Part shown: positions 19,197 through 29,573 of the stretch, one piece after another
Position numbering within the stretch: the stretch's first letter is position 1
Layout of the letters: each line of letters starts with the position of its first letter
Origin: Derxia lacustris
GTDB lineage: Bacteria > Pseudomonadota > Gammaproteobacteria > Burkholderiales > Burkholderiaceae_E
Reading direction: 5' to 3'
DNA: 64,000 nucleotides
NCBI RefSeq assembly: GCF_002105195.1
Contig: NZ_MUHU01000014.1
Location: forward strand, 62,001 to 126,000
Notes under the pieces: generated by a model
Databases searched by the model: none
Told to the model about the DNA's origin: nothing
What the model saw: the letters and a program-made list of their open reading frames with translations, nothing else
Translations under genes and position numbers: made by a program

Positions 19197-21451
19197 GCGA
19201 CGCCGGCTACGACGCCAGCTTCATCGCCGAGGCGCTGCCGGCCTTCATCAGCGAGGCCAACGAGCAGATCGAGATGCTCGAACAGCTGCTGCTGCAACTG
19301 GAGGACACGCCCGACGACCGCGAGCTGCTCGATGCGCTGTTCCGCTGCGCGCACACGGTCAAGGGCTCGGCCGGCATGTTCGGGCTCGATGCGGTGGTCG
19401 GCTTCACGCATCACGTCGAGACCCTGCTCGACCGGCTGCGCGAGGGCCAGCTGGCGCTGACGCCGGCGCTCGGCAGCCTGCTGCTGCAAAGCAACGACCA
19501 GATCCGCGCGCTGATCGAGGCGGCACAGAACCCGCTCGCCGCCACGCTGGCCGATGAACAGGCGCGCGCCGCGCTGGTGCTGCGGCTGCAACTGGCCAGC
19601 GGCACCGAGGCCGTGGCGGCCGCCACGCCGGCGCTGGCCGCCGCGTCGGACTCGCCGGCGCCGGCCGGCGGCGACTGGCAGGTGGCGGTCAGCTTCAATG
19701 CCGACACCTTCCGCAACGGCATGGACCCGCTGGCCATCCTCCAGTACCTGGGCGGCATCGGCCGCATGGGCGCGATCCGCTGCAAGACCGCGGCGGTGCC
19801 GCCGCTCGACACGCTGGCCGGCGACGACTGCCATCTGGCCTTCGACTTCAGCATCGACACGCCGCTCGGCCGCGACGGCATCGAGGCCGCGTTCAGCTTC
19901 GTGCGCGACGACTGCACGCTGCGCATCGAACCGCCCGCCGCCGCCCTGCCCGATTGCGCCGCCCTGCCCGACTGCGCCGCGCTGATCGCCGCCCAGCCGC
20001 CCGGCCGCAAGCTCGGCGAGATGCTGGTGGCGGTCGGCGCCGTGACCCAGAGCCAGCTGGCCCAGGGCCTGCAAAGCCAGGCGCTGGCCGAGGCGCGCAG
20101 CGGCAGCCATCCGATGCTGGGCGAGGTGCTGGTCGAGCAGGCCGGCGTCGATCCGCGCGTGGTGGCCGCCGCGCTGCGCAAGCAGCAGCAGCGCGACGGC
20201 GACGAGAACCGCTTCATCCGCGTGCAGGCCGACCGGCTCGATGAAGTCATCACCCTGCTCGGCGAGCTGGTGATTGCCGGCGCCGGTGCCTCGCAGCTGG
20301 CGCGCGACACGCAGCAGCGCCCGCTGATCGAGGCCAACCGCCAGATCACCCGGCTGATCGAGGAGGTGCGCAACAGCACGCTGCAACTGCGCATGGTGCC
20401 GATCGGCGAGACCTTTGCGCGCTTTCGGCGCGTGGTGCGCGATACCGCCGCCGAGCTGGGCAAGGACGTGGCGCTGGAGATCGTCGGCGGCGATACCGAG
20501 CTGGACAAGGCGGTGGTCGAGCGCATCGCCGATCCGCTGATGCATCTGGTGCGCAATGCGCTCGACCACGGCCTTGAAGCGCCCGAGCAGCGCGCCGCCA
20601 GCGGCAAGCCGGCCCAGGGCCGGCTCACGCTCAGCGCCTGCCACGAGTCGGGCAGCGTGCTGATCCGCATCGTCGACGACGGGCGCGGCATCGCGCGCGA
20701 CCGCGTGCTGCAACGCGCCTGGGATCGCGGCCTGGTCAGGCCCGGCGTCACGCCGCCCGATGCCGACATCCTCAAGCTCATCTTCGAGCCCGGTTTTTCC
20801 ACCGCCGAGAAGGTCACCAACCTCAGCGGGCGCGGCGTCGGCATGGACGTGGTCCGCCGCAACATCGAGGCGCTGCGCGGCTCGGTCGACATTGCCAGCA
20901 CGCCCGGCCAGGGCTCCTGCATCGAGATCCGGCTGCCGCTCACGCTGGCGATCATCGACGGCTTTCTGATCGGCGTCGGCCACAGCAAGTTCGTGGTGCC
21001 GCTCGACGCAGTGTGCGAGGTGATCGCGACCCGGCCCGAGACCTCGCCCTTCGATGCGCGCGGCCGCAGCTGCATCGAGCTGCGCGGTCAGGTGCTGCCG
21101 GTGGTCAGCCTGCGCGCGCTGTATGCGCTCGACGCGCCGCCGCCCGAGCGCGACAGCGTGCTGGTGATCCGCGCCGGCAACACGCGCTACGGCGTGATCG
21201 TCGATGTGCTGCACGGCCAGCAGCAGACCGTCATCAAGCCGCTCGGCCGGCTGCTCCAGCACATGCGCGGCGTGTCCGGCTCGTCGATCCTGGGCAGCGG
21301 CGAGGTGGCGCTGATCCTCGATGTCAATTCCCTCGGCGCGCTCGCTGCCGCCGACAGCTTTCCCGCGACGGTAAGGAGCGGCCCGCCGGCCGGCATTCCA
21401 CTACCGGACATGCAACTTCCCGCCCCTGCCGGCGCGCAGCACTTTCAATGA
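19193..21451 (+). CDS. cheA: chemotaxis histidine kinase CheA
   Basis: A 752-residue CheA. The P1/Hpt domain carries H54 in [14 protein letters not shown] segment at about 160-245 ([14 protein letters not shown]) resembles the P2-like region of other CheA proteins. Dimerisation and HATPase domains follow, with [21 protein letters not shown] and [13 protein letters not shown], then a C-terminal CheW-like domain (about 600-735). All nucleotide-binding boxes are present. It phosphorylates CheY and CheB in response to the transducers encoded on either side, and is the hub of this cluster. The start overlaps the STAS gene and the stop overlaps the transducer start. Confidence 0.94.
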   Translation: MSDAGYDASFIAEALPAFISEANEQIEMLEQLLLQLEDTPDDRELLDALFRCAHTVKGSAGMFGLDAVVGFTHHVETLLDRLREGQLALTPALGSLLLQSNDQIRALIEAAQNPLAATLADEQARAALVLRLQLASGTEAVAAATPALAAASDSPAPAGGDWQVAVSFNADTFRNGMDPLAILQYLGGIGRMGAIRCKTAAVPPLDTLAGDDCHLAFDFSIDTPLGRDGIEAAFSFVRDDCTLRIEPPAAALPDCAALPDCAALIAAQPPGRKLGEMLVAVGAVTQSQLAQGLQSQALAEARSGSHPMLGEVLVEQAGVDPRVVAAALRKQQQRDGDENRFIRVQADRLDEVITLLGELVIAGAGASQLARDTQQRPLIEANRQITRLIEEVRNSTLQLRMVPIGETFARFRRVVRDTAAELGKDVALEIVGGDTELDKAVVERIADPLMHLVRNALDHGLEAPEQRAASGKPAQGRLTLSACHESGSVLIRIVDDGRGIARDRVLQRAWDRGLVRPGVTPPDADILKLIFEPGFSTAEKVTNLSGRGVGMDVVRRNIEALRGSVDIASTPGQGSCIEIRLPLTLAIIDGFLIGVGHSKFVVPLDAVCEVIATRPETSPFDARGRSCIELRGQVLPVVSLRALYALDAPPPERDSVLVIRAGNTRYGVIVDVLHGQQQTVIKPLGRLLQHMRGVSGSSILGSGEVALILDVNSLGALAAADSFPATVRSGPPAGIPLPDMQLPAPAGAQHFQ

Positions 21452-23784
21452 GAACGCCCGTGAAACTCAACGACCTCAAGATTTCCACCCGCCTCGCGCT
21501 CGGCTTCGGCATCGTGCTGGCGCTCATGCTCGGCATCGCCGCCAGCAGCCTGCGCAGCCTGGCCGAACTCAACCGCTCGGTGGCCACCGTGACCCAGGAC
21601 CGCGTGCCCAAGCTGCTGCATGCGAGCGACTGGCAGATCGCGGTGCTCGACAACGGCCGCCACATGCGCAATGCGCTCATCCTCGACGGCCGCGAGGCGA
21701 TCGAGACCGAACTCGCGCGCATGGCCGAAGCCGATGCGCAGGCCGCCCAGCAGCGCGACGCGCTGATGCTGACCATCCGGTCCGACACCGGCAAGGCGGC
21801 GCTCAAGGCCGCGGTCGACGGACTGGGCGCCTATGCCGGGCCCGAGCAGGAGTTCATCGCGCTGGCCCGGACCGGCGACCTGGCCGGCGCCCGAAAGGTG
21901 CTGATCGAGCGCGCCCGACCGATGCAGATCAAGTACATCGAGGCCATCGGCAAGCTGGCCGCGTATGAGCGCGAGCGGGTCGAGGCGGCCAATGCCGATG
22001 CCGATGTCACGCTCGCCGACGCGCGCAACCTGGTCATCGCGCTGCTGGCGCTGGCGCTGGCGGCAGGTGCCGCGCTGGCCTTTGCGATCACGCGCGGGCT
22101 CAAGCGCCAGCTGGGCGCGGCGCTCGACGTGGCGCGCGCCATCGGTGCCGGCAAGCTCGACAACCACATCCAGACCGGCGGCCGCGACGAGACCGGCGAG
22201 CTGATGACGGCGCTGGCCGCGATGCAGACCGAGCTGCGCGAGCGCATCGCGCGCGAGACCAACCAGATCGAGAACCTGCGCATCCGCAATGCGCTCGACA
22301 AGTGCTCGACCAATGTGATGATCGCCAACGCGGCCAACGAGATCGTCTACATGAACGAGACCGTGGCCCAGATGATGGTCGCCAACGAGGCCGAGCTGAG
22401 GAAGGTGCTGCCGCAGTTCAACGCGCGCCAGCTCATCGGCCAGAGCATCGACGTGTTCCACAAGAATCCGATGCATCAGCGCAGCATGCTGGGCGCGCTG
22501 CAAACCACCCATCGCACTCAGATCAAGGTCGGCAGCCTGACCTTCGGCCTGATCGCCAGCCCCGTGTTCAGCGCCGACGGCGAGCGCATGGGCACGGTGG
22601 TCGAATGGTCGGATCGCACCGCCGAAGTGGCGGTGGAAAAGGAGATCGACACCATCGTGCAGGCGGCGGCGGCCGGCGACTTCAGCGGGCGGCTGGAGGC
22701 CGAAGGCAAGCAGGGCTTCTTCAAGACGCTGAGCAGCGGCGTGAACCAGCTGCTCGATACCAGCGAGCAGGGCCTCGGCGATGTGGCGGCGCTGCTCGAA
22801 GCCTTCTCGCTCGGCAATCTGGCCTACCGCATCGAGCGCGATTACCAGGGCCTGTTCGGCAAGGTGAAGGACAGCGGCAACCAGACCGCCGAGCAGCTCA
22901 CGCAGGTGCTGGGCGAGGTGCGCGCGGCGGCCGATGCGCTGACCGGCGCGGCCAACCAGGTGAGCGCGACGGCGCAGAGCCTGTCGCAATCGGCCAGCGA
23001 GCAGGCCTCGTCGGTGGAACAGACGACAGCCTCGATCGACATGATGTCGGCCTCGATCACGCAGAACAGCGACAACGCCAAGGTGACCAACGGCATGGCC
23101 AACAAGGCCAGCCGCGAAGCCGGCGAAGGCGGTCAGGCGGTCACGCAGACCGTCGGCGCCATGAAGCAGATCGCGCAGAAGATCAGCATCATCAACGACA
23201 TCGCCTACCAGACGAACCTGCTGGCGCTCAACGCGGCCATCGAGGCGGCGCGCGCCGGCGAGCACGGCAAGGGCTTTGCGGTGGTGGCCGACGAAGTGCG
23301 CAAGCTGGCCGAACGCAGCCAGGAAGCGGCCAAGGAGATCGGCGATCTGGCCGGCAACAGCGTGTCGACCGCCGAGCGCGCCGGCCGGCTGCTCGACGAG
23401 ATCGTGCCGTCGATCCAGAAGACTTCCGATCTGGTGCAGGAGATCGCGGCGGCGTCGCAGGAGCAGAGCGAATCGGTCACCCAGATCGGCGGCGCGATGG
23501 GCCAGCTGAGCAAGGCCACGCAGCAGAACGCCTCGGCGTCGGAGCAGCTGGCCGCCACGTCGGAGGAGTTGTCGGGCCAGGCCGAGCAGCTGCAGCAGTC
23601 GGTGGCCTTCTTCAACCTCGGCGACGGCGCCGCGCCGATGCGCCAGGACGGCGGCGCGCGCGGCCGCGGCCCGGCGGCCCAGCCGGGCGGGCGCGGCGCG
23701 ATCCGCCCGGCCGCCGCGCCGGCCCGCGCCGCCAAGCCGCAGCAGGTGGCCTACAGCGCCGCCAGCAACTTCCGCCCCTATTGA
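21448..23784 (+). CDS. methyl-accepting chemotaxis protein with PAS domain
   Basis: A 778-residue transducer. TM1 is at about 15-35 ([18 protein letters not shown]). The periplasmic four-helix-bundle type domain runs to about 190, and TM2 is at about 192-215. Then come HAMP, a PAS domain (about 285-390), a HAMP-like linker (about 400-490) and the signalling domain, whose tip starts at residue 586 ([20 protein letters not shown]). The tail is Arg/Pro/Gly-rich and ends SNFRPY, without an obvious Trp-containing CheR-tethering pentapeptide. The ATG at 21448 overlaps cheA; a GTG at 21460 gives the more usual MKLNDLK-like start and cannot be excluded. Confidence 0.9.
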   Translation: MRTPVKLNDLKISTRLALGFGIVLALMLGIAASSLRSLAELNRSVATVTQDRVPKLLHASDWQIAVLDNGRHMRNALILDGREAIETELARMAEADAQAAQQRDALMLTIRSDTGKAALKAAVDGLGAYAGPEQEFIALARTGDLAGARKVLIERARPMQIKYIEAIGKLAAYERERVEAANADADVTLADARNLVIALLALALAAGAALAFAITRGLKRQLGAALDVARAIGAGKLDNHIQTGGRDETGELMTALAAMQTELRERIARETNQIENLRIRNALDKCSTNVMIANAANEIVYMNETVAQMMVANEAELRKVLPQFNARQLIGQSIDVFHKNPMHQRSMLGALQTTHRTQIKVGSLTFGLIASPVFSADGERMGTVVEWSDRTAEVAVEKEIDTIVQAAAAGDFSGRLEAEGKQGFFKTLSSGVNQLLDTSEQGLGDVAALLEAFSLGNLAYRIERDYQGLFGKVKDSGNQTAEQLTQVLGEVRAAADALTGAANQVSATAQSLSQSASEQASSVEQTTASIDMMSASITQNSDNAKVTNGMANKASREAGEGGQAVTQTVGAMKQIAQKISIINDIAYQTNLLALNAAIEAARAGEHGKGFAVVADEVRKLAERSQEAAKEIGDLAGNSVSTAERAGRLLDEIVPSIQKTSDLVQEIAAASQEQSESVTQIGGAMGQLSKATQQNASASEQLAATSEELSGQAEQLQQSVAFFNLGDGAAPMRQDGGARGRGPAAQPGGRGAIRPAAAPARAAKPQQVAYSAASNFRPY

Positions 23785-23794
23785 GCCCGCCGCG

Positions 23795-24331
23795 ATGAAC
23801 CAGCCCGCCACCGACGCCGGCGCCAGCGCGGCGCCGACCAAGTACCTCACCTTCTGGCTCGGCGCCGAGGTGTTCGCGCTCGACATCCGCACCGTGCGCG
23901 AAATCATCCAGTACCGCCCGCTGACCACGCTGCCGCTGATGCCGCGCTTCGTGCGCGGCGTCATCAACCTGCGCGGCGCGGTGCTGCCGGTCATCGATCT
24001 GCAGGCGCGCTTCGGCCGGCCGGCCACCGAGGTCGGCGCCAAGACCTGCTTCGTGATCTTCGATTCGGTGAATGCCGACGAGCGGGTCGAGCTGGGCCTG
24101 CTGGTCGACGCGGTGCGCGAGGTCATCGCGATCCCGGCCGACCGCATCGAGCCGCCGCCGGCCTTCGGCGCGGCGGTCAAGCGCCGCTTCATCGCCGGCA
24201 TGGGCAAGGTCGGCAGCGAGTTCGTCGTGCTGCTCGACCCCGACAAGGCGATGGACATGGACGAGATGGCCGAGCTTTGCGAAGCGGCCCAATGCACGGC
24301 GCCCGGGGATCTGGATGCAGCCGCTGCGTGA
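23795..24331 (+). CDS. cheW: chemotaxis coupling protein CheW
   Basis: A 178-residue CheW with the typical opening YLTFWLGAEVFALDIRTVREII, the RGVINLRGAVLPVIDL strand pair and GLLVDAVREVIAI. It bridges the transducer tip and CheA. Ten bases separate it from the transducer gene, and it overlaps cheR by 17 bases. No extra domain is present. Confidence 0.94.
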   Translation: MNQPATDAGASAAPTKYLTFWLGAEVFALDIRTVREIIQYRPLTTLPLMPRFVRGVINLRGAVLPVIDLQARFGRPATEVGAKTCFVIFDSVNADERVELGLLVDAVREVIAIPADRIEPPPAFGAAVKRRFIAGMGKVGSEFVVLLDPDKAMDMDEMAELCEAAQCTAPGDLDAAAA

Positions 24332-25127
24332 CAGCACCTTCCGCGACATCAGCGCGCTGATGCATTCGGCCATCGGCCTGTCCTTCGGCGCCAGCAAGAA
24401 GCCGCTGATCGCGGCACGCCTCGCGCCGCGCGTGCAGCGGCTCGGGCTCGCCGGCTTCGACGACTATCTGGCGCTGATCGCCAGCCATGACGACGGCGGC
24501 GAGTTCCAGATGGCGGTCGATCTGCTGACCACCAACGAGACCTATTTCTTCCGCGAGCCGGCGCATTTCGAGCTGCTGGAGCGCGAGCTGAGCGGCCGCC
24601 GCCACGAGCCGCTGGCGCTCTGGAGCGCCGCCTCGTCCTTCGGCGACGAGGCCTTCAGCATCGCGATGCTGCTGGCCGACATGCAGCAGCAGGGTCGCAT
24701 CGGCGCCGACTGGTCGATCCTCGGCACCGACATCAGCGACCGGGTGCTGCGCAGCGCGGCCCAGGCGGTCTATCCGGCCGAGCGGCTGCGCGAGGTGTCG
24801 CCGCAGCGGCTCAAGCGCCACTGCCTGCGCGGCGCGGGCGAGGCCGACGGGCTGGTGCAGATGCAGCCGGCGCTGCGCGCGCGGGTGCGCTTCGGCCAGC
24901 TCAACCTGTGCCGGCCGATCGAGGCGCTCGGGCCGTTCGACGTGGTGTTCCTGCGCAACGTGCTGATCTATTTCGATGCGCCGACCAAGCTGGCGGTGGT
25001 CGACCGGGTGCTCGGCCAGCTGCGCCCGGGCGGGCTGTTCTTCGTCGGCACCGCCGAGGGCCGGGTCGCCTCGACCGTGCCGCTGCAGGCGCTGGCGCCG
25101 GGCGCCTTCCGCAAGGCGGCCGCATGA
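24315..25127 (+). CDS. cheR: chemotaxis protein methyltransferase CheR
   Basis: A 270-residue CheR. The N-terminal helical domain is followed by the NETYFFREPAHFE motif, the S-adenosylmethionine-binding WSAASSFGDEAFSIAM (normally ACSTGEEPYS) and VVFLRNVLIYFD. It methylates glutamates in the transducers using SAM. The ATG at 24315 (MQPLRDSTFRDIS) lies inside the cheW end; the frame is open further upstream, but that part is out-of-frame cheW sequence. The altered SAM loop is unusual but keeps the acidic residue. Confidence 0.9.
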   Translation: MQPLRDSTFRDISALMHSAIGLSFGASKKPLIAARLAPRVQRLGLAGFDDYLALIASHDDGGEFQMAVDLLTTNETYFFREPAHFELLERELSGRRHEPLALWSAASSFGDEAFSIAMLLADMQQQGRIGADWSILGTDISDRVLRSAAQAVYPAERLREVSPQRLKRHCLRGAGEADGLVQMQPALRARVRFGQLNLCRPIEALGPFDVVFLRNVLIYFDAPTKLAVVDRVLGQLRPGGLFFVGTAEGRVASTVPLQALAPGAFRKAAA

Positions 25128-25615
25128 TCGCCACGCCGCGCGCGCCGGCCGAGGTCGGCCCGGTCGTCACGCTGCATCCGGGCGACGTGCATTGCGCCGA
25201 GCGCGGCGTGCGGCTCGAAACCCTGCTCGGCTCCTGCGTGGCCATCGTGCTCACCGATCCGCGCCGCAGCCTCGGCGCGATGTGCCATGTCATCCATGCC
25301 GGCGCGCCGCCGGCCGGCGCGACCGCGCGGCAAAGCGTCTACGGCGACGTGGCGCTCGGCACGATGTACCGGCTGCTGAGCGCGCGCGGCATCGTGCCGG
25401 CGCTGTGCGAGGCCTATGTGTACGGCGGCGGCAACATGTTCCCGACCATGTGCCGCGACCGTCATGTGGGCACCGCCAACATCGACTGGGCGTTTGCCGC
25501 GCTGGCCCAGGACGGCATCGCGCTGGCCGGCCACGATGTCGGCGGCACGGTCTACCGGCGGCTCGGCTGGACCGTCGGCCCCGACGCGCCGCAAGTCGTC
25601 GCCTGCGAGGTCTGA
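25124..25615 (+). CDS. cheD: chemoreceptor glutamine deamidase CheD
   Basis: A 163-residue CheD. The catalytic Cys is in LGSCVAIVLTDPRR and the His in AMCHVIHAG; YGGGNMF is the conserved downstream strand. CheD deamidates specific Gln residues in transducers and can interact with CheC-like phosphatases; none is present here. It overlaps the cheR stop by four bases. Confidence 0.9.
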   Translation: MIATPRAPAEVGPVVTLHPGDVHCAERGVRLETLLGSCVAIVLTDPRRSLGAMCHVIHAGAPPAGATARQSVYGDVALGTMYRLLSARGIVPALCEAYVYGGGNMFPTMCRDRHVGTANIDWAFAALAQDGIALAGHDVGGTVYRRLGWTVGPDAPQVVACEV

Positions 25616-25624
25616 GGTGAGGTC

Positions 25625-26704
25625 ATGACGGTCAAGGTCTTCGTGGTCGACGATTCGGCCGTGGTGCGCCAGGCACTCAAATACCTGTTGCAGGACGAGC
25701 CCGAGATCGAGCTGATCGGCAGCGCGCCCAATCCCATCCTGGCCGAGCCGGTGCTGCGCCGCACGCCGCCCGACGTGCTGCTGCTCGACATCGAGATGCC
25801 CGGCATGGACGGCCTGACCTTTCTGCGCAAGCTGATGGCCGACTGCCCGCTGCCGACGGTGATCTGCTCGACCCTCACCGCCAGCGGCAGCCAGATGGCG
25901 CTGGAGGCGCTGGCCGCCGGCGCGGTGGCGGTGGTGGCCAAGCCGCGCATCGGGCTCAAGCAGTTTCTGGAGGAGTCGCGCCGCGAGCTGGTGCAGACGC
26001 TCAGGGCCGCCGCCCGGGCCCGGCCGCTTGCCGGTGGCGCCGGCGCGCCGGCGCGCGCGGGTTCCTCATTTGCGCCCACCGCCACCGCGCCGCCGCCGCG
26101 CGGCGCCGCACGGCCGGCGCGCAGCCTGTCGGTCAACAAGCCGGTGGTGCTCGGCAGTTCCACCGGCGGCACCCAGGCCATCGAGCAGGTGCTGCTGGCG
26201 CTGCCGGCCGACTGCCCGGGCATCGCCATCGTCCAGCACATGCCCGAGAAGTTCACCGCCATGTATGCCAGGCGGCTCAACGACATCTGCGCGATGAACG
26301 TGCGCGAAGCCGAGGACGGCGACCGGCTGGAGCGCGGCGTGGTGCTGATCGCGCCCGGCGGCCGGCACATGCAGCTGCGCCACAGCGGCGGCAGCTACTT
26401 CGTGGAAGTGGCCGACGGGCCGCAGGTGAACCGGCACAAGCCGTCGGTGGATGTGCTGTTCCGCTCGGCCGCCGAATGCGCCGGCGCCAATGCGCTGGCC
26501 ATCCTCCTGACCGGCATGGGCGACGACGGCGCGCGCGGCATGAAGCAGCTGCACGACGCCGGCGCCCACACCGTGGCCCAGGACGAGGCGAGCTGCGTGG
26601 TGTTCGGCATGCCCAAGGAAGCGATCAAGCTCGGCGCCGCCGACGAGGTGATCGACATCGCCCAGGTCGCTGGCGCGATCCAGCGCTTCGACGCGCGCGG
26701 CTGA
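25625..26704 (+). CDS. cheB: chemotaxis response regulator methylesterase CheB
   Basis: A 359-residue two-domain CheB. The receiver has phospho-acceptor D55 in VLLLDIEMPGMDG. After a Pro/Ala-rich linker (about 130-170) comes the methylesterase with the catalytic triad S179 (GSSTGG), H205 (VQHMP) and D301 (TGMGDDG). It removes methyl groups added by CheR when phosphorylated by CheA, giving adaptation. GAGGTGAGG precedes the ATG. It is the last gene of the operon and is followed by a terminator-like hairpin. Confidence 0.94.
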   Translation: MTVKVFVVDDSAVVRQALKYLLQDEPEIELIGSAPNPILAEPVLRRTPPDVLLLDIEMPGMDGLTFLRKLMADCPLPTVICSTLTASGSQMALEALAAGAVAVVAKPRIGLKQFLEESRRELVQTLRAAARARPLAGGAGAPARAGSSFAPTATAPPPRGAARPARSLSVNKPVVLGSSTGGTQAIEQVLLALPADCPGIAIVQHMPEKFTAMYARRLNDICAMNVREAEDGDRLERGVVLIAPGGRHMQLRHSGGSYFVEVADGPQVNRHKPSVDVLFRSAAECAGANALAILLTGMGDDGARGMKQLHDAGAHTVAQDEASCVVFGMPKEAIKLGAADEVIDIAQVAGAIQRFDARG

Positions 26705-26728
26705 GGCGGCCGGACGGCCGGGCGGTTG

Positions 26729-26760
26729 AGGCGGCGGCCCGGGCCGGGCGGCCGCCTTTT
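26729..26760. terminator. intrinsic terminator between convergent cheB and FAD dehydrogenase
   Basis: AGGCGGC (26729-26735) pairs with GCCGCCT (26751-26757), with a GC-rich loop between, and TTTT ends at 26760. The position, 25 bases after the cheB stop in a convergent gap, fits termination of the chemosensory operon. Confidence 0.6.
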
Positions 26761-26795
26761 GCCGGCCCACCGCCAAGCCGCGCCAAGCCGCCGCG

Positions 26796-28613
26796 TCAGA
26801 CCAGCGCCGCCGAGCGCGCCGGCGCAGCCGCGCCCTGGCCGCGCCGCGCCAGCGCATCCAGCGCCGCGAGCCAGCCGAACACCAGCCCCGGCCCGAGCGT
26901 GATGCCCGGCGCCGGATACACGCCGCCCATGATCGAGTGCATGTCGTTGCCGACCGCGTACAGCCCGGGGATCGGCCAGTCGCCCTCGGCCAGCACGCGC
27001 GCGGCGGCATCGGTGACCAGGCCGGTCGCCGCGCCGATGTCGCCCGGATAGAGCCGCACCGCATAGAACGGCGCGCGGCCGAGGGCGCCGAGGCAGGGAT
27101 TGGCCAGCTCGGTACGCGTCGCATCGCCATTGGCGCGCTGGTAGTCGGTGCTGCCGCGACCGAATTGCGCATCCACGCCGCTGGCCGCCGCGTCGTTGAT
27201 CTGCGCCACGCTGGCTTGCAGCACAGGGGCATCCGCGCCCAGCCTGGTCGCCAGCTCGGCCAGCGTGGCCGCCTCGATCAGATAGCCGTCGGCCAGAAAC
27301 GGCGCCAACCCCTTGCCGCCGGGCCGGACCATGCCGATGCCGTAGCGCTCGAGCCCGGCGCGATCGGTGATGAGCCAGGCCGGGATCGCCGGCGACTGCC
27401 GATGCGCCGCCTGCATCGCGAGGCCGAACAGGTGGTAGGACGTGCTCTCGTTGACGAAGCGCCGGCCGCGCTGATCGACCGTGACAAAGCCGGGCTTGCC
27501 GCGGTCGAGCAGAAAGTGCGGGAAGGCGGCGGTGCTGCCGTCGGCGCGCTTGCGCAGCGACACCGGCGCCCAGAAGCAGTCGCTCATGCCGCCGCTGCCG
27601 TAGCGCGCGCCGGCCGCCAGCGCCAGGTCCTGCGCCGCGCCGGTATGGCCGGGCGCGCCCGGGCACCAGCTGGCGTCGATGCCGGGCAGGCGCTCGGCGC
27701 GCTTTTGCGGATGGCGGTTGAAGCCGCCGCTGGCCAGCACCACGCCGCCGGTCACGCGCAGGGTGCGGCTCATGCCGCCCTGGGTCAGCGTCACGCCGGT
27801 GACCGCGCCATCGCCGTCGCGCACCAGCCGCTCCAGCGAGGTGCCGAGCGCGAATTGCGCGCCGCGTTCCAGCAGCGAATAGAGCTGGCGCGCGATCAGC
27901 GCATTGCCCATCACCAGCCGGGTGCCGCGCGCATGGCTCAGCCGGTCGCGGCCGTGGCGCGCCACGATGCCGAGCGAATGGCGGAACGCCTTCCAGTCGC
28001 GGCCGAGCTTGAGCAGGTTCGCGATGTCGTCGCGGTCGACCATCATTCCGCCGAGCACGGTGAACTCGGGAATCGGCGGCCGCACGAGGCCGAACCAGTC
28101 GCCGAGCAACCGGCCGTCGAAGGGCTTGGGCTCGATGGCGCGGCCGCGCAGCGTGCTGCCTTCCAGCTCCGACAGGTAATCGGGATGGAAGGGCCGCGCG
28201 CGGTACTTCACCTGCGAGTTGCGCTCGATGTAGTCGACCGCCGCCGCGCCGTTGCGCACAAAGGCCGAGCGCAGCGCCGCCGGGCTGCGCTCGCCGACCG
28301 CGCGCGTGAGAAAGCCCTCGGCCTTCTCGACGCTGTCCGCAAAGCCCACGTCGGTGCAATGCGAGTTGAGCGGCACCCAGGTGGTCGCGGCCGACAGCGC
28401 CGTCGTGCCGCCGAGGAATTCGGTGCGCTCCACCACCAGCACCCGCGCGCCCTCGATGGCGGCGGTGAGCGCGGCGGTCAGGCCGGCGCCGCCCGCGCCG
28501 ATCACCACCAGATCGAAGCTGGCGTCGGCCGGAATGTCGGTCAGCGCAGTGCGTACCGGCGTGTCGATGCGGCGCAGCGCGGCATCGGTCGGGGCGATCT
28601 TGGCGTCGCTCAT
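26796..28613 (-). CDS. FAD-dependent dehydrogenase (FAD_binding_2 family)
   Basis: A 605-residue flavoprotein with dinucleotide motif VVIGAGGAGLTAAL (G39-x-G41-x2-G44), VVERTEFLGGTTALS and the C-terminal FAD contact GLYAVGNDMHSIMGGVYPAPG. It belongs to the same superfamily as the enzymes at 6591 and 30381 but is more distant: it lacks their TAWSGGWMW segment and resembles 3-ketosteroid dehydrogenase-like proteins. The ATG at 28613 overlaps the upstream AroE-like stop, so the pair is co-translated. A dehydrogenase acting on a cyclic hydroxy- or keto-acid in the same pathway is the simplest reading. Confidence 0.83.
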   Translation of the reverse strand: MSDAKIAPTDAALRRIDTPVRTALTDIPADASFDLVVIGAGGAGLTAALTAAIEGARVLVVERTEFLGGTTALSAATTWVPLNSHCTDVGFADSVEKAEGFLTRAVGERSPAALRSAFVRNGAAAVDYIERNSQVKYRARPFHPDYLSELEGSTLRGRAIEPKPFDGRLLGDWFGLVRPPIPEFTVLGGMMVDRDDIANLLKLGRDWKAFRHSLGIVARHGRDRLSHARGTRLVMGNALIARQLYSLLERGAQFALGTSLERLVRDGDGAVTGVTLTQGGMSRTLRVTGGVVLASGGFNRHPQKRAERLPGIDASWCPGAPGHTGAAQDLALAAGARYGSGGMSDCFWAPVSLRKRADGSTAAFPHFLLDRGKPGFVTVDQRGRRFVNESTSYHLFGLAMQAAHRQSPAIPAWLITDRAGLERYGIGMVRPGGKGLAPFLADGYLIEAATLAELATRLGADAPVLQASVAQINDAAASGVDAQFGRGSTDYQRANGDATRTELANPCLGALGRAPFYAVRLYPGDIGAATGLVTDAAARVLAEGDWPIPGLYAVGNDMHSIMGGVYPAPGITLGPGLVFGWLAALDALARRGQGAAAPARSAALV

Positions 28614-29416
28614 GCCGCCACCTCGCCGCCGAGCAGGAAGGCGACCATCAGCTCGCGCACGCGGCCGAACATCTCGGTGCCGAGCGAGGTGCGGCAGCCC
28701 CGGGCGCGCGCCGCAGCGATCAGCGGCGTGACCAGCGGCACGGTAATCACGTCGCCGACAAACTGCTCGGGCGTGAACCGCTCGGCCTGCACCGGCAGCG
28801 GATCGCCGGCGCGCATGCCCATCGGCGTGGCGTTGATGACGATGTCGAAGCCGGTCGGGTCGGGCGAACCGGCCACCACCGCGCCGCGCCCGAGGCCGGC
28901 CAGCCGCGCGATCAGCGCGCCGCACCGGGACGTGTCCTCGTCGTGGATGGCGAGCGTGCCGGCGCCGGCCATCAGCTGGGCATGCGCGATCGCCGAGCCG
29001 GCGCCGCCGGCGCCGACCAGCAGCACGCGCTTGCCTTCGGGCTTGCAGCCGGCGTCGGCCATGGCCTGGGTAAAGCCCAGGCCGTCGACCATGTCGCCGT
29101 GCCAGCTGCCATCCGCATTGCGGCGCAGCGTGTTGACCGCGCCCAGAAAGCGCGCGCGCTCGGTCAGCGTGGCGCAGAGCGCGCTGGCGGCGAACTTGTG
29201 CGGCACGGTCACGATGATTCCGTCGACATTGCGCGCCAGCGCGGTGGCGCGCAGGCAGGCGTCGAAATCGGCCGGCGCCACATGCCAGGGCACGCAGACG
29301 GCATCACGACCGCGCTGCTGGAGCGCCTCGGTGACGCCGGCCGGCGATTTCACCTGGGCGATCGGGTCGCCGACGATGAGATGAAGGCGGGTCGCGCCGC
29401 TCAATGGATGCTGCAT
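28610..29416 (-). CDS. shikimate dehydrogenase family protein (AroE-like)
   Basis: A 268-residue AroE-family oxidoreductase. The N-terminal substrate domain has the catalytic Lys in VTVPHKFAA and Asp in GDMVDGLGF; the NAD(P) motif is LLVGAGGAGSAIAHA. The sequence opens LHLIVGDPIAQVKSPAGV, where biosynthetic AroE has G-P-x-x-HS-x-SP, so a variant substrate is likely. The ATG at 29416 (MQHPLSG) follows GAGGAGCC. It is first in a two-gene operon with an FAD dehydrogenase, divergent from an IclR gene. This context favours catabolism over aromatic amino-acid biosynthesis. Confidence 0.82.
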   Translation of the reverse strand: MQHPLSGATRLHLIVGDPIAQVKSPAGVTEALQQRGRDAVCVPWHVAPADFDACLRATALARNVDGIIVTVPHKFAASALCATLTERARFLGAVNTLRRNADGSWHGDMVDGLGFTQAMADAGCKPEGKRVLLVGAGGAGSAIAHAQLMAGAGTLAIHDEDTSRCGALIARLAGLGRGAVVAGSPDPTGFDIVINATPMGMRAGDPLPVQAERFTPEQFVGDVITVPLVTPLIAAARARGCRTSLGTEMFGRVRELMVAFLLGGEVAA

Positions 29417-29472
29417 TGCTGGCTCCTCATGGCCTTGCTGCGAAAGGGATGGGCCGAATGCTAGCCGTTTTT

Positions 29473-29487
29473 TGGAACTTGATTCCA
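29473..29487. promoter_or_regulatory. IclR-type operator in the divergent region
   Basis: TGGAACTTGATTCCA is a 15-bp inverted repeat with TGGAA/TTCCA arms, the classical IclR-family pattern and nearly identical to the site at 4147. It lies 57 bases from the aroE-like ATG and 86 from the iclR ATG, placed to control both directions. Confidence 0.6.
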
Positions 29488-29573
29488 CTTTTGGCTATCA
29501 TTCAACTCAACGCGAACCTGCTCGCCCGGCCTGTGGGAGCATCGGCGCCCTTTCCGCCCTCCCCGGTCGCCCC